Assembly (NCBI GenBank): GCA_024680555.1
Contig: JAILCC010000012.1
Coordinates: forward strand, 40,185-104,184
Direction of reading: 5' to 3'
Length of the DNA: 64,000 nt
From: a bacterium
GTDB lineage: Bacteria; Cyanobacteriota; Vampirovibrionia; Gastranaerophilales; JAILCC01
Shown here piece after piece: positions 8,364 through 17,898 of this stretch. The first letter of the stretch is position 1, and the number at the start of each line of letters is the position of its first letter. A model generated the notes under the pieces. The model saw only the letters and a list, made by a program, of their open reading frames with translations, made no database searches and was not told the DNA's origin. The position numbers and the translations under genes are program-made.

Positions 8364-9659
8364 ATGGCAAAAGTTTATACGTGTTTTTGTACTGATTATA
8401 TCCACGAAGGACATTTGAACATCATAAGAGAAGCCAAAAAGTACGGCGATGTTATTGTTGGTATTTTAAGCGATAAAGCGATGATTAAATTTAACAAATT
8501 TCCGACAGCAAATTTTTCCGAAAGAGTTGCTATTGTCAAAAATCTTAAAGATGTTTCCGATGTCGTTATACAAGATGATGTTATGTATGACAAGATAGTG
8601 GAAAATATCAAACCCGACTATGTTATCCATGGTGATAACTGGTGCTCAGGACCGATGAAAGCCATAAGGGATAATGTTGTTGCTCTGATGGAAAAAACAG
8701 GTGGCAAAGTTATTGATGTGCCTTATACAAAAAGTGAGCAGGTACAGCTTCTTGATGCCAAAAATGAATTAAAACGCTCTATGCCGGAATACAGAAGAAA
8801 AATGTTGAAAGAGCTTATTAACTTGAGAGATGTAGTAAAAACCATTGAAGTTCACAGCGGTTTAACAGGTTTGATTGCGGAAAAAACTATTGTAGAAAAC
8901 AACGGCGAATTAGACCAGTTTGATGCAATGTGGATTTCTTCTCTTTGCGACAGTACCGCAAAAGGCAAGCCCGATATTGAGCTTGTTGATATGACCTCAA
9001 GATTTAGAACGATTTCGGATGTTATGGAAGTAACAACTAAGCCGATTATTTTTGACGGAGATACAGGCGGACTTATTGAACACTTTGTTTATACGGTGAG
9101 AACCCTTGAAAGAATGGGTGTTTCCGCAATTATTGTGGAAGATAAAATCGGTCTGAAAAAGAATTCGTTGTTCGGTACCGAGGTTAAACAAACTCAAGAT
9201 ACCATAGAACATTTCTGCGAAAAAATTAAAGCAGGCAAAAAAGTTCAACTTACTGATGACTTTATGATTATTGCTCGTATTGAAAGTCTTATCCTTGAGC
9301 AAGGTATGGAAGATGCTCTGACAAGGGCGCACGCATTCGTTCAGGCAGGTGCGGATGGTATAATGATTCACAGCCGTAAAAAAGATCCCGCTGAAATTCT
9401 TGAATTTTGTGATAAATTCCGTGAAGTCAACAAAAGCACTCCGATTGTCGTTGTTCCGTCATCATTTAACACAATTACGGAAGCGGAACTTGCTGAGCAC
9501 GGTGTAAATATTGTTATTTATGCAAACCAGCTTACGAGAGCTGCTTTCCCTGCGATGGAACAGGTTGCAAAAGATATTCTTAAATATCACAGAGCTAAAG
9601 AAGTTGATGACAGGCTTATGCCCATAAAGCAGATTATTTCACTGATTGATGAATTGTAA
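8364..9659 (+). CDS. pepM: phosphoenolpyruvate mutase with N-terminal cytidylyltransferase-like domain
   Basis: Two domains are visible in 431 aa. Residues 1-135 form an HxGH nucleotidyltransferase (HEGH at 14-17, GILSDKA). From about residue 150 follows a PEP mutase of the isocitrate lyase fold, with DGDTGG (231-236) and the diagnostic EDKIGLKKNS (259-268), where the KxNS ending separates mutases from lyases. PEP mutase makes phosphonopyruvate from PEP and is the committed step of almost all natural phosphonate pathways. The fused domain may activate an end product such as 2-aminoethylphosphonate with CTP. An 8-bp gap follows phnW. Confidence 0.92.
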   Translation: MAKVYTCFCTDYIHEGHLNIIREAKKYGDVIVGILSDKAMIKFNKFPTANFSERVAIVKNLKDVSDVVIQDDVMYDKIVENIKPDYVIHGDNWCSGPMKAIRDNVVALMEKTGGKVIDVPYTKSEQVQLLDAKNELKRSMPEYRRKMLKELINLRDVVKTIEVHSGLTGLIAEKTIVENNGELDQFDAMWISSLCDSTAKGKPDIELVDMTSRFRTISDVMEVTTKPIIFDGDTGGLIEHFVYTVRTLERMGVSAIIVEDKIGLKKNSLFGTEVKQTQDTIEHFCEKIKAGKKVQLTDDFMIIARIESLILEQGMEDALTRAHAFVQAGADGIMIHSRKKDPAEILEFCDKFREVNKSTPIVVVPSSFNTITEAELAEHGVNIVIYANQLTRAAFPAMEQVAKDILKYHRAKEVDDRLMPIKQIISLIDEL

Positions 9660-9668
9660 GGAACAAAT

Positions 9669-10385
9669 ATGACAAACGCAATTCTTATGGCATCAGGACT
9701 TGGAACAAGGATGCGCCCATTAACAAATACAACCCCGAAACCGTTGATAAAAGTGGGCGGAACACCTATGATTGAAACTGTTATCGAGGCTTTGAAAAAC
9801 CAAAATATGGAAAATATTTATGTGGTTGTTGGCTATCTTGGTGAACAATTTGACTATTTAACCGCAAAATATCCTAATGTCCGCATTATTAATAACCCCG
9901 ACTACAAAACGGTAAACAATATTTCTTCAATTTATTATGCTTCAAAAGAGCTGCTTGGGAGTGATTGTTTTATTTGCGAAGCTGATTTGTTTATATCGGA
10001 CAAAAATATTTTTAATATTAAAGAAAAATACTCGGGATATTTTGGAAAAATGGTAGAAGGTCATTCTGATGACTGGGTATTTGATGTAGCTCAAGACGGC
10101 TATATAACAAGAGTCGGCAAGGTTGGAAATAACCAATACAATATGGTTGGTTTATCGTATTTTACAGCAGATGATGCCAAAATTTTATCCGAAGCAATAA
10201 TAAGTGCTTACGGGAAAAAAGGTTACGAAGATTTATTTTGGGATGATGTCGTAAATAATAATTTGGATAAATTAAAGCTAAAAATTCACCCCGTATCTGC
10301 GTCACAAATTGTTGAAATCGATACGACGGAAGAATTAGAACAGATAAACAGAGAGGTTCAAAATGGAAGCAGAAAAATTAGTTAG
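9669..10385 (+). CDS. nucleotidyltransferase, PntC-like (phosphonate or choline-phosphate cytidylyltransferase)
   Basis: A 238-aa single-domain NTP transferase with the signature GLGTRMRPLTN..PKPLI (residues 10-26), a NPDYKTVNNISS segment typical of the LicC/PntC branch, and EADLF for metal binding. LicC makes CDP-choline, and PntC makes CMP-2-aminoethylphosphonate. The gene lies between pepM and ppd and overlaps ppd by 23 bp, so CMP-aminoethylphosphonate is the most reasonable product. It would serve a phosphonyl transferase that decorates glycans or lipids. No such transferase (LicD-like) is in the window. Confidence 0.82.
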   Translation: MTNAILMASGLGTRMRPLTNTTPKPLIKVGGTPMIETVIEALKNQNMENIYVVVGYLGEQFDYLTAKYPNVRIINNPDYKTVNNISSIYYASKELLGSDCFICEADLFISDKNIFNIKEKYSGYFGKMVEGHSDDWVFDVAQDGYITRVGKVGNNQYNMVGLSYFTADDAKILSEAIISAYGKKGYEDLFWDDVVNNNLDKLKLKIHPVSASQIVEIDTTEELEQINREVQNGSRKIS

Positions 10386-11484
10386 TATAATTGGTGCGGA
10401 TTTTTATACCGGAGTTCCTGATTCACAACTCAAGGCACTTTGCAATTATTTGATGAATACTTATGGTATTGATAAAAAGCACCATATTATTGCGGCTAAT
10501 GAAGGTAACTGCGTCGCACTTGCCGCAGGATATCACCTTGCAACCGGAAAAGTTCCTGTTGTTTATATGCAAAATTCGGGTGAAGGAAACATAATTAACC
10601 CTGTTGCATCTCTATTAAATGACAAAGTATATGCAATTCCCGAGATTTTTATTATCGGCTGGAGAGGTGAACCTAACGTTCATGATGAACCGCAGCATAT
10701 TTATCAAGGTGAAGTAACACTAAAGCTTCTTGATGATATGGATATAGCGAATTTCGTCATAACAAAAGAAACAACCGAAGAAGAATTAAAAAGCAAAATG
10801 GATGAGTTCAAGATTATTTTGAATAAGGGTAAAAGCGTTGCATTTGTTGTAAAAAAAGGCGCTCTTTCTTATGGAGAAAAGGTTGTATATAAAAATGACA
10901 ATACGATGTCGAGAGAAGAAATCATACAACATATAGTTAAATATTCGGGAGAAGATTCCATAATATCAACAACAGGAAAAGCAAGCAGAGAGCTGTTTGA
11001 AACGAGAGTTGCAAACGGACAAAGCCACAAATATGACTTTTTAACGGTTGGCTCAATGGGACACAGTTCATCTATTGCCCTTGGAATTGCCCTGAACAAA
11101 TCGGACAAAAAAATCTGGTGCATAGATGGTGATGGTGCAGCTCTTATGCATCTTGGAGCGATGGCAGTTATCGGGGCAAATAAGCTCGAAAACTTTGTCC
11201 ATATTTTGATAAATAATTCCGCTCATGAAACTGTAGGCGGAATGCCGACGGTAGCGGGTTCTGTTGATATGGTTTCTTTGGCAAAAGCATGCGGATATCA
11301 GGATATAACTTCTGTAGATAATTTTGAAGATTTGGATAAAGCGTTGGAATTTGCTAAAAAATCAAATAAACTAACCTTAATTGAAGTAAAATGTTCTATC
11401 GGAGCAAGGGAAAATCTTGGCAGACCGACTACAACAGCATTGGAAAACAAAATCAATTTTATGAAAAATCTTGCCGAAAAATAG
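10363..11484 (+). CDS. ppd: phosphonopyruvate decarboxylase
   Basis: The 373-aa protein begins inside the end of the previous gene. It is a thiamine diphosphate enzyme: the conserved Glu47 in AANEGNC sits in the PYR domain, and GDGAALMHLGAM with a downstream LINNSAHETVGGMPT forms the cofactor-binding PP domain. TGVPDSQLK near the start is typical of Ppd. It decarboxylates phosphonopyruvate to phosphonoacetaldehyde, pulling the unfavourable PEP mutase reaction forward. With phnW and pepM this completes the three steps to 2-aminoethylphosphonate. Confidence 0.92.
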   Translation: MEAEKLVSIIGADFYTGVPDSQLKALCNYLMNTYGIDKKHHIIAANEGNCVALAAGYHLATGKVPVVYMQNSGEGNIINPVASLLNDKVYAIPEIFIIGWRGEPNVHDEPQHIYQGEVTLKLLDDMDIANFVITKETTEEELKSKMDEFKIILNKGKSVAFVVKKGALSYGEKVVYKNDNTMSREEIIQHIVKYSGEDSIISTTGKASRELFETRVANGQSHKYDFLTVGSMGHSSSIALGIALNKSDKKIWCIDGDGAALMHLGAMAVIGANKLENFVHILINNSAHETVGGMPTVAGSVDMVSLAKACGYQDITSVDNFEDLDKALEFAKKSNKLTLIEVKCSIGARENLGRPTTTALENKINFMKNLAEK

Positions 11485-11532
11485 AAGATTAACATATTTT
11501 TCAAATAATTAATCGTATGGTAAAATCTAAGA

Positions 11533-14268
11533 ATGAACGAATTGAAGTTCTCCGGACAGTGGAGAGATTATCAAAAAAGAATTTTGGAAGATTTAAACTT
11601 TCACCTTGCGGACAACAAAATTCATGTTGTTGCTGCGCCTGGTGCAGGAAAGACGACTCTTGGGATAGAAGTTATTGCAAGAATAAAAAAATCTACGCTT
11701 ATTCTTGCGCCGACAATTACGATACGTAATCAATGGAAACAACGGATTATAGATTCTTTTCTTAACGGAAATTCGGAAGATATTTTGTCAACAGACATAA
11801 AAGAACCGAAGTTTATAACGATTATAACGTATCAGGCTTTGCTTGCCGCTTTTTGCGGAACAAAAGAAAACGAAGAAAACGAAGAAAAAGCCGAAGAAGA
11901 AATTGATGAAGATAAAATAACTTCCAACAAGAGATTTCTTATGGAAAAGGCAGATGCGATTATAAAAACTCTTAAAAAAAGCGGAATTAAACTGATTTGT
12001 TTTGATGAAGCACATCACCTACGTAATGAATGGTGGAAAGCTCTTGATTATTTAATGGAAAATTTAAAACCCGAGCAAACCGTTGCGCTGACTGCTACTC
12101 CGCCTTATGATGCCGAGGCTAAAGAATGGGAAAGATATGAAAATCTTTGTGGTCCTATTGATGAAATTATCTCTATTCCGGAGCTTGTTGATAACGGCGA
12201 TTTATGTCCCCATCAAGATTTCATACACTTTTCTTTGTTGAGAAAACACGAAAACGAAAAATTTAACGAAAGTTTATCAAAAATAAACAACTTTATGAAA
12301 AGTTTGTTTGATAATGAAGTCTTAATTTCAATTGTATTGAAAAAACTATCTAAAGAGACTGAAGAAACTATTCTTGAAACGCCCAAAACGTATATTGCGG
12401 TGTGTTCCTTTTTGAAGCAGGCAAAAACCGATATTCCGCAAGATATTTTGGCTTTGTTTGGGGTAAAGCTGTCTCAAATTCCCAATTTTAATTTGGAGTA
12501 CCAAAAGCTTTTTTTGACATATATCCTTGTGCCTAAAGAAGAATACGAAACAGAAAAAGAGAAAAATATGATTGCATTGCTTTCTAAGCAGGCAAAAGAG
12601 GCGGGGGTTTTGCAAAACAAAACCATATATCTGAATGACAGCCCCAAAATGAAAAGGCAGCTTGCAAACAGTATAGGGAAGCTCGATTCAATAAGCAAAA
12701 TTGTTGATTTGGAAGTAAGTGCACTGAAGAATGATTTACGGATGGTTATTCTTGCTGATTACATAAAGTACGATAACACGGATATGACTGAACTGGGCGT
12801 AATACCGATATGGCAAATGCTGAAAAATCGTCCCGATATATCTCTTGCGGTTTTAACCGGCAGTATTATTCTTATACATAAAAAAATTGAGAAAGAATTG
12901 TTTGATTGCGCCAAAAACCTGAATTGTGAAGAATATATTTCGGCAAGTCCGTTTGACCGAGACGAAAATTACTTAAAAATTACTCCGAAAGGTACAAAGA
13001 AATCTTGTGTGGTTGACTTAATCACAAAAATGTTTATCGACGGACACATAACAATAATGGTTGGTACGCAGGCTCTTTTAGGTGAGGGGTGGGATGCTCC
13101 TGTTATAAATTCTTTGATTTTATCAAGTACAATAAGCTCTTATATGCTTTCAAATCAAATGAGAGGGCGAGCAATAAGAATTGATAAAAATAACCCCGAT
13201 AAAATATCAAACATTTGGCATTTAGCTTCCGTAAAAATACTTTCGATTACGGAACAGGTGATGCAAGGGTTACACTTTAAGCCTGCTGAAACAACGGATA
13301 ATATCGAGCCTGTTGTTGAATTATCGGATTATAACCAATTAAAACAGAGATTTAATGGCTATCAAGCACCGTCCAACAAGCAGCCCTGCTATATAGAAAG
13401 CGGAATAGAGCGTATATTGCCAAGTACGTTTATAAAAAAATTAAATGCTTCTACTATATCCGAAGACGATTTTATCGGCTTAAATAAAATTATGGAGATG
13501 AATGCGTTTGACCGCTCAAAAACGAAACAGTTGTGGCAAATTGGTGTTGCCAAAACTTATGATGCTCCGCCAAGAGTTCTTAAAAACGGTGTAGAATCGG
13601 AAATAAAAGTTAAAAATTTCTATTACAAAGGTACTTATTGGGCATTGTTCGCTACTTGGGGATTTATTTGGTTGGGTATATTTTCCTCCGTAAATTCAAA
13701 CGATTTAAAACTTTATTCTATTTGGTTCGGAATTTGTCTTATCGGTTTTTGTATTTCAATGCTCAAGCCTACTTTGCGCTATCTCAGATGTTCAAGTCCC
13801 GAAAAAATTATGCGGCAAATAGCTATAGTAATGTTGGAGACACTTTCTGCAATGGGAAAAATAAAAACAAACCTGCAAATGGTGTCTTTGGAATGCCAAA
13901 CTAACGAAACCGACTTCAGCATATTTTTTAATGCGGCAAATCTTTCTCCCGAAGAAAATAATCTACTGGTTTCGTGCCTTTTGGAATTTTTAAATCCGAT
14001 AGAAAATCCGAGGTATCTTTTTGTAAGAAAAGATAGACTTTTTAATGCTGTTGGTACGACGGACTACCATTCCATACCTGCCGTTATTTCCGTAAATAAG
14101 AGCAACATTGTGATTTTTCAAAAATTATGGCAGAAATATATAGGAAAATGTGATGTTATTTATACGAGAAATGCTCAAGGCAGAAGAACGTTACTTAAAG
14201 CAAGAAAAAATTCCTTCTCCGATTTATTCCGTCCTAAAAAGGCAAGGGTGTTGAGCCGATTTGAATAA
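11533..14268 (+). CDS. SF2 DEAD/DEAH helicase with C-terminal membrane helices
   Basis: A 911-aa protein. The first 270 residues hold helicase motifs: AAPGAGKTTL (motif I), ILAPTITIRNQW (Ia), FDEAHH (II) and LTATPP (III). The second RecA-like half has TQALLGEGWDAP and SNQMRGRAIRID (motifs V and VI). Near residues 700-745 lie two hydrophobic stretches that look like membrane helices (starting at WALFATWGFIWLG and YSIWFGICLIGF), followed by a soluble C-terminal domain of about 160 residues. It resembles the helicase part of type III restriction or RNA-silencing proteins, but no methylase or nuclease is adjacent. Its start lacks a clear ribosome-binding site, and the gap from ppd is only 48 bp. 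Confidence 0.75.
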   Translation: MNELKFSGQWRDYQKRILEDLNFHLADNKIHVVAAPGAGKTTLGIEVIARIKKSTLILAPTITIRNQWKQRIIDSFLNGNSEDILSTDIKEPKFITIITYQALLAAFCGTKENEENEEKAEEEIDEDKITSNKRFLMEKADAIIKTLKKSGIKLICFDEAHHLRNEWWKALDYLMENLKPEQTVALTATPPYDAEAKEWERYENLCGPIDEIISIPELVDNGDLCPHQDFIHFSLLRKHENEKFNESLSKINNFMKSLFDNEVLISIVLKKLSKETEETILETPKTYIAVCSFLKQAKTDIPQDILALFGVKLSQIPNFNLEYQKLFLTYILVPKEEYETEKEKNMIALLSKQAKEAGVLQNKTIYLNDSPKMKRQLANSIGKLDSISKIVDLEVSALKNDLRMVILADYIKYDNTDMTELGVIPIWQMLKNRPDISLAVLTGSIILIHKKIEKELFDCAKNLNCEEYISASPFDRDENYLKITPKGTKKSCVVDLITKMFIDGHITIMVGTQALLGEGWDAPVINSLILSSTISSYMLSNQMRGRAIRIDKNNPDKISNIWHLASVKILSITEQVMQGLHFKPAETTDNIEPVVELSDYNQLKQRFNGYQAPSNKQPCYIESGIERILPSTFIKKLNASTISEDDFIGLNKIMEMNAFDRSKTKQLWQIGVAKTYDAPPRVLKNGVESEIKVKNFYYKGTYWALFATWGFIWLGIFSSVNSNDLKLYSIWFGICLIGFCISMLKPTLRYLRCSSPEKIMRQIAIVMLETLSAMGKIKTNLQMVSLECQTNETDFSIFFNAANLSPEENNLLVSCLLEFLNPIENPRYLFVRKDRLFNAVGTTDYHSIPAVISVNKSNIVIFQKLWQKYIGKCDVIYTRNAQGRRTLLKARKNSFSDLFRPKKARVLSRFE

Positions 14269-14333
14269 CGATAAATTTTCCGTATCAAATAAATTTATTT
14301 TCATGCTTTAATGCGAATGAAAGAGGAAAAAGC

Positions 14334-15602
14334 ATGCAAATTAACCCGATAAATATATATAAAATGACTTCATTCGGAAAAGAAAAAGATGAATTTCAGC
14401 CCCTTTCCGAGCCAATGAGAGAGATATTCCGAGAAAATATTGTGCCAAAATCAAGGCAACGTATTTTGTGGGAATTATCGGAAGTTCCAGATTTTTATGA
14501 AGCAAGTAAGACGGCAAGCAAGCAAGAGTTGCTTGAAATTGCCGACTTTATGGACAGTCAAAGAACAAATATTTTGCAAATGGCGCTTGATGGGGATGTG
14601 CAGTTAATAAAAAAAGCAAAAGACGGTACTACGCAAACATACAAGCTTTTGTCACTAAAGGCGTTTGTCAGACAAAATCAAAGTTTGCCTGAAGGTCGCA
14701 AGAAAAGGCTGATAGATTTTTTGAGGTCGCATTTTGTTGCTCAGGTAGAAGAAGATGCCATAATGCAAAAGCTTGATACAAAAGAATACCCCAAGGGTAT
14801 GCGTTATATTAAAGAAAAAAGTAATGACGGAAAAGTTAGCTATGCAAGGATTAACGACGGCACCGCCTGTCTGAAATCTATTGTAGGTGCTCTCACCACC
14901 GGTTCTCCTATAGATGATAACGATTTGGGAGTTATTTTTGAAGAAGATATTCAAACGAGAAAAGGCAGCAACAGAGGTTTTACTTACGAAAAAATCAACC
15001 CCGAAACTGTAGAGAGCGAGTATGCGGTAGCATACCCAGCAGTATACAGGGCAATAGAAGAAAATCGTGAAGTTCCTTCGGAAATTCGTGATAATGTTGC
15101 GCAGTTGAGAAGAATTCCGTATTTTAGAAATCTTACAAGAGATACTTATCCCCAAAATCTTTTTATGTTTTCAAAACTGAACCTTATTATGAATAACCTA
15201 TTGACAAAAATGCTTAAACAGGAAATTACTTTGGATGTGAGAAATCCGATAAACGGCGAGTATGTCAAAACTCCGATTATTGATATAGGAAAACTTTTGC
15301 TTGAAAAGAGAGAGGGAAAAATTTCGGAAAAGCAAATAGATGAAATTGTAAAAAATCATACTCTTGCGTTTGAACTTTGCAGTTTGTATGCTGCGGCAAG
15401 AGATAAACTCGCAGGTCAGGAAATAAAATCAATAGAAATGCAAAGATTTGGCAACAGTTTCGGCTTTGTTGCCCTGTCAAAGTCTGGTGACAAAGTTCCC
15501 GAGTGCCTTGATGCCAATAATGAAACAATACAAAAATTACTTGCTGCATTGGATAAACTGCCATTTAAAAAAGCTGTATTGAATTTTGAGTCTAAAAAAT
15601 AA
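14334..15602 (+). CDS. hypothetical protein (422 aa)
   Basis: Preceded by AGAGGAAAAAGC, which places a ribosome-binding site at normal spacing. The protein is soluble and mixed alpha/beta with no signal peptide or membrane segment. It opens with a short polar tail (MQINPINIYKMTSFGKEKD) that looks separate from the folded part. No known motif is recognised. It lies 65 bp after the helicase, so the two may be co-transcribed. A role in protein interaction or an effector-like function cannot be judged from sequence. Confidence 0.65.
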   Translation: MQINPINIYKMTSFGKEKDEFQPLSEPMREIFRENIVPKSRQRILWELSEVPDFYEASKTASKQELLEIADFMDSQRTNILQMALDGDVQLIKKAKDGTTQTYKLLSLKAFVRQNQSLPEGRKKRLIDFLRSHFVAQVEEDAIMQKLDTKEYPKGMRYIKEKSNDGKVSYARINDGTACLKSIVGALTTGSPIDDNDLGVIFEEDIQTRKGSNRGFTYEKINPETVESEYAVAYPAVYRAIEENREVPSEIRDNVAQLRRIPYFRNLTRDTYPQNLFMFSKLNLIMNNLLTKMLKQEITLDVRNPINGEYVKTPIIDIGKLLLEKREGKISEKQIDEIVKNHTLAFELCSLYAAARDKLAGQEIKSIEMQRFGNSFGFVALSKSGDKVPECLDANNETIQKLLAALDKLPFKKAVLNFESKK

Positions 15603-15669
15603 CTGCCCGATGGGCTAATTTTATATAATCTGTTCCTTTTTATAATTTTTTATGGAAAGGAGATTTATT

Positions 15670-15936
15670 ATGAAGAAAAAATGTGAATTGATTAGAGAAT
15701 TTGCCCAAGAATGCGATAAAAGCGGCAAAAAATACCTTTGCATCTTAACAAAAGGTTTTAAAGCAAAAGGTTATCTTTATACCGAAAAGGAAATAGAAGG
15801 ACTGATAACTTTGACAGATGCTAGAATTAAACCCTATATGAAGGGCGGCGAATGTGAAAATAATTCCGAGCAAAAACATTTGGAATGGTTAAACATCTTT
15901 GCCGATGACATTGTTGCATTTAGCTTTACGGAATAG
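15670..15936 (+). CDS. small hypothetical protein (88 aa)
   Basis: The ATG at 15670 has GGAAAGGAG 8 nt upstream and is preferred to an in-frame ATG at 15652 that would overlap that site. The protein is soluble, with several Lys, Glu and Cys residues, and ends DDIVAFSFTE. An RNA-binding-like beta-strand pattern is possible but not convincing. It is followed after 27 bp by the convergent LemA operon. No family is recognised. Confidence 0.6.
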   Translation: MKKKCELIREFAQECDKSGKKYLCILTKGFKAKGYLYTEKEIEGLITLTDARIKPYMKGGECENNSEQKHLEWLNIFADDIVAFSFTE

Positions 15937-15963
15937 ACTTTGTAGGCGGCGGATTTTTGCCGC

Positions 15964-16950
15964 CTATAACCCTATGTTCTGATTAAGTTTGAGGATTTCA
16001 GCTATTTCTAAAAAATCAAAAATATCTTTGTAAATGCTATAATAGTTATCTTTATTCAGAAAACTCCTTCCGATATCAATGTCAAAAAAGTCTCTATAGC
16101 TATTTACAAGAAAGAAAATATTGCTGTCCATATAAGTTTTTCTTGTAAAATATACCCTAATATTGTAGCTTTTCTTTTTTTGAAATTCTTTAAAACGTTC
16201 CAAAAATGTCGGCGTGAGTAAATATCTTGTATCTATTTCTTCGTTTGTGTAAATAGTGAACATTGAATTAAATTCAACATCTTCCACCAAAGTCTTTTTG
16301 CATCCGGTTAAGGAAGGATAATATGTGCCAAAAGAAGAGTTAATAATTGTATCACCCGTAAAAACTTTATTTATTTTTGTGGCAAAAAGCAAACCATCTC
16401 GTCGATATTTATACCCCAATTCACTTGCTCTGTTATAGTCAATCATAATAAAAGGCAGAGTATTATATTCTCCTTTAATAACATCATCTATTTCGGCATA
16501 ATCTAATCCCAGCTGTGATAGCACAGGTGAAGCAATATTTATATCAAAACCATTCTCGACATATTCTATGCCAATATATTCAAGCAATTTTATAATAATT
16601 GATTGTTTTACTTCTGTTTTTAATTCTTTTATTTCGCTATCATTATTATTAAACAAAAATGCTGTAATCGGGAAAAGTAATACGGCAAGTCCCCAGCCGC
16701 TCAGTGCGCACGTTATCAGAAAAATATCAAATTCCCGACGGTATTCTATATTGAACAAAAAACAAATAAACATAAAAATTGCAACAAGAATTCCCCCCAA
16801 AAATGGGCTGCAGAAAGTAAGTATAGGCAGCACTTTTCTGACATTATTCCTAAAATTCAGCTTTTTTCTTTTTTCCTCATAGATTTTTGCAGTCTGATAA
16901 ATATTTGTATAAAAAAGGTTTGCAAACTCGTTTTCATCCAATTTTTTCAT
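15964..16950 (-). CDS. DUF3137-like membrane protein, copy 2
   Basis: A 328-aa protein with two hydrophobic helices around residues 40-70 and 78-105, then a soluble domain. It shares architecture and its ending (LNQNIGL versus LDQNIGL) with the gene just upstream, so the pair arose by duplication. Matching blocks include RYLLTPTFLERF and the SFLN..YYSIYKDIFDFLEI tail. DUF3137 proteins accompany LemA in many bacteria; their function is unknown, with envelope or stress roles suggested. It starts 4 bp after copy 1 ends. Confidence 0.75.
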   Translation of the reverse strand: MKKLDENEFANLFYTNIYQTAKIYEEKRKKLNFRNNVRKVLPILTFCSPFLGGILVAIFMFICFLFNIEYRREFDIFLITCALSGWGLAVLLFPITAFLFNNNDSEIKELKTEVKQSIIIKLLEYIGIEYVENGFDINIASPVLSQLGLDYAEIDDVIKGEYNTLPFIMIDYNRASELGYKYRRDGLLFATKINKVFTGDTIINSSFGTYYPSLTGCKKTLVEDVEFNSMFTIYTNEEIDTRYLLTPTFLERFKEFQKKKSYNIRVYFTRKTYMDSNIFFLVNSYRDFFDIDIGRSFLNKDNYYSIYKDIFDFLEIAEILKLNQNIGL

Positions 16951-16953
16951 TTT

Positions 16954-17898
16954 CTATAACCCTATATTTTGGTCGAGTTTGAGAGATTCTACAATTTCCA
17001 TAATATCCATGATTTCTTTTACCAGACTGTAAAACAGGTCTTGATTTAAAAGGCTGACATTTATCGGAAGTTCAAAATGATCTTTGTATGTATGAATGAA
17101 AAAGAACATATTTTCGTGCAAGCCTGTTTCCCTTGAAAAGGCTACTTCTATGCCGCATTTCTTTTTGTTTTTATAATCAAGCAGTCGGCGCATAAATGCC
17201 GTAGTTAAGAGATACCTTGATTCTATTTGGTCAGAGCCGTATACTTCAAAAGATTTTTCAAAGTCGACATCCTCCAGCTTTACAGCCTTTTTACCCATAA
17301 TTTCTTTTGCTTGCAGTCGTTTTTCTGTTTTTATGAGGGTTTCGCCTTTATAATTTTTTTCTATCTCTATTGCAAGAAACAACCCCTCTAAAACGTATAC
17401 CGTATGTCTGTTTTTTCCGCTACCTTCTTCGTAGTAGATTTGAACATCGGACAATTCAAACGGTATGCCGTTATAGCTTCCCGTAATGACATCATTAGGC
17501 ATGATATGGTCATATCTGTTAAAGATGCCCGTTTTTTTACAAACCAAGTTAATTTTATCTCTGATTTTTAGTTGCGCCTCTGTACTTTCTGAGTGTCTGA
17601 GTCCGAGCAAACCGTACAATTTTGGATAAAAAGTTTCTTTTATTTTGTGTTGGTAGCTTAATTGTTTAATTCCGGCAATACATATAAATAACACCCCAAC
17701 ACCCAACAATAGCCAAGATATGAACATCCCTGTGAACCATAGCAGCAAAAACCCTACCACAAGACACGCAATAGCAAGCTTGTGCATAGGAGAGGTAATT
17801 CTCAATACCTTTATGCGTTCTTCTTCAAACGGTTGCAATTCCGGAGCGATTTTTGTTTGAAAAAAATCGGCGAAATCAGAATAATTTATCCTTTGCAT
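16954..17898 (-). CDS. DUF3137-like membrane protein, copy 1
   Basis: A 314-aa protein with a hydrophobic hairpin at about residues 60-100 and a cytosolic-type domain after it (FEVYGSDQIESRYLLTTAFM is a typical DUF3137 block). It overlaps the LemA gene by one base, which indicates translational coupling. The tandem duplication of this partner within one LemA operon is unusual. The molecular function is not known. Confidence 0.8.
   Translation of the reverse strand: MQRINYSDFADFFQTKIAPELQPFEEERIKVLRITSPMHKLAIACLVVGFLLLWFTGMFISWLLLGVGVLFICIAGIKQLSYQHKIKETFYPKLYGLLGLRHSESTEAQLKIRDKINLVCKKTGIFNRYDHIMPNDVITGSYNGIPFELSDVQIYYEEGSGKNRHTVYVLEGLFLAIEIEKNYKGETLIKTEKRLQAKEIMGKKAVKLEDVDFEKSFEVYGSDQIESRYLLTTAFMRRLLDYKNKKKCGIEVAFSRETGLHENMFFFIHTYKDHFELPINVSLLNQDLFYSLVKEIMDIMEIVESLKLDQNIGL

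Noticed and set aside
11517..11729. Alternative start frame before the SF2 helicase
   Set aside because: Different reading frame, ends after 70 codons, and its sequence only mirrors the helicase N-terminus.
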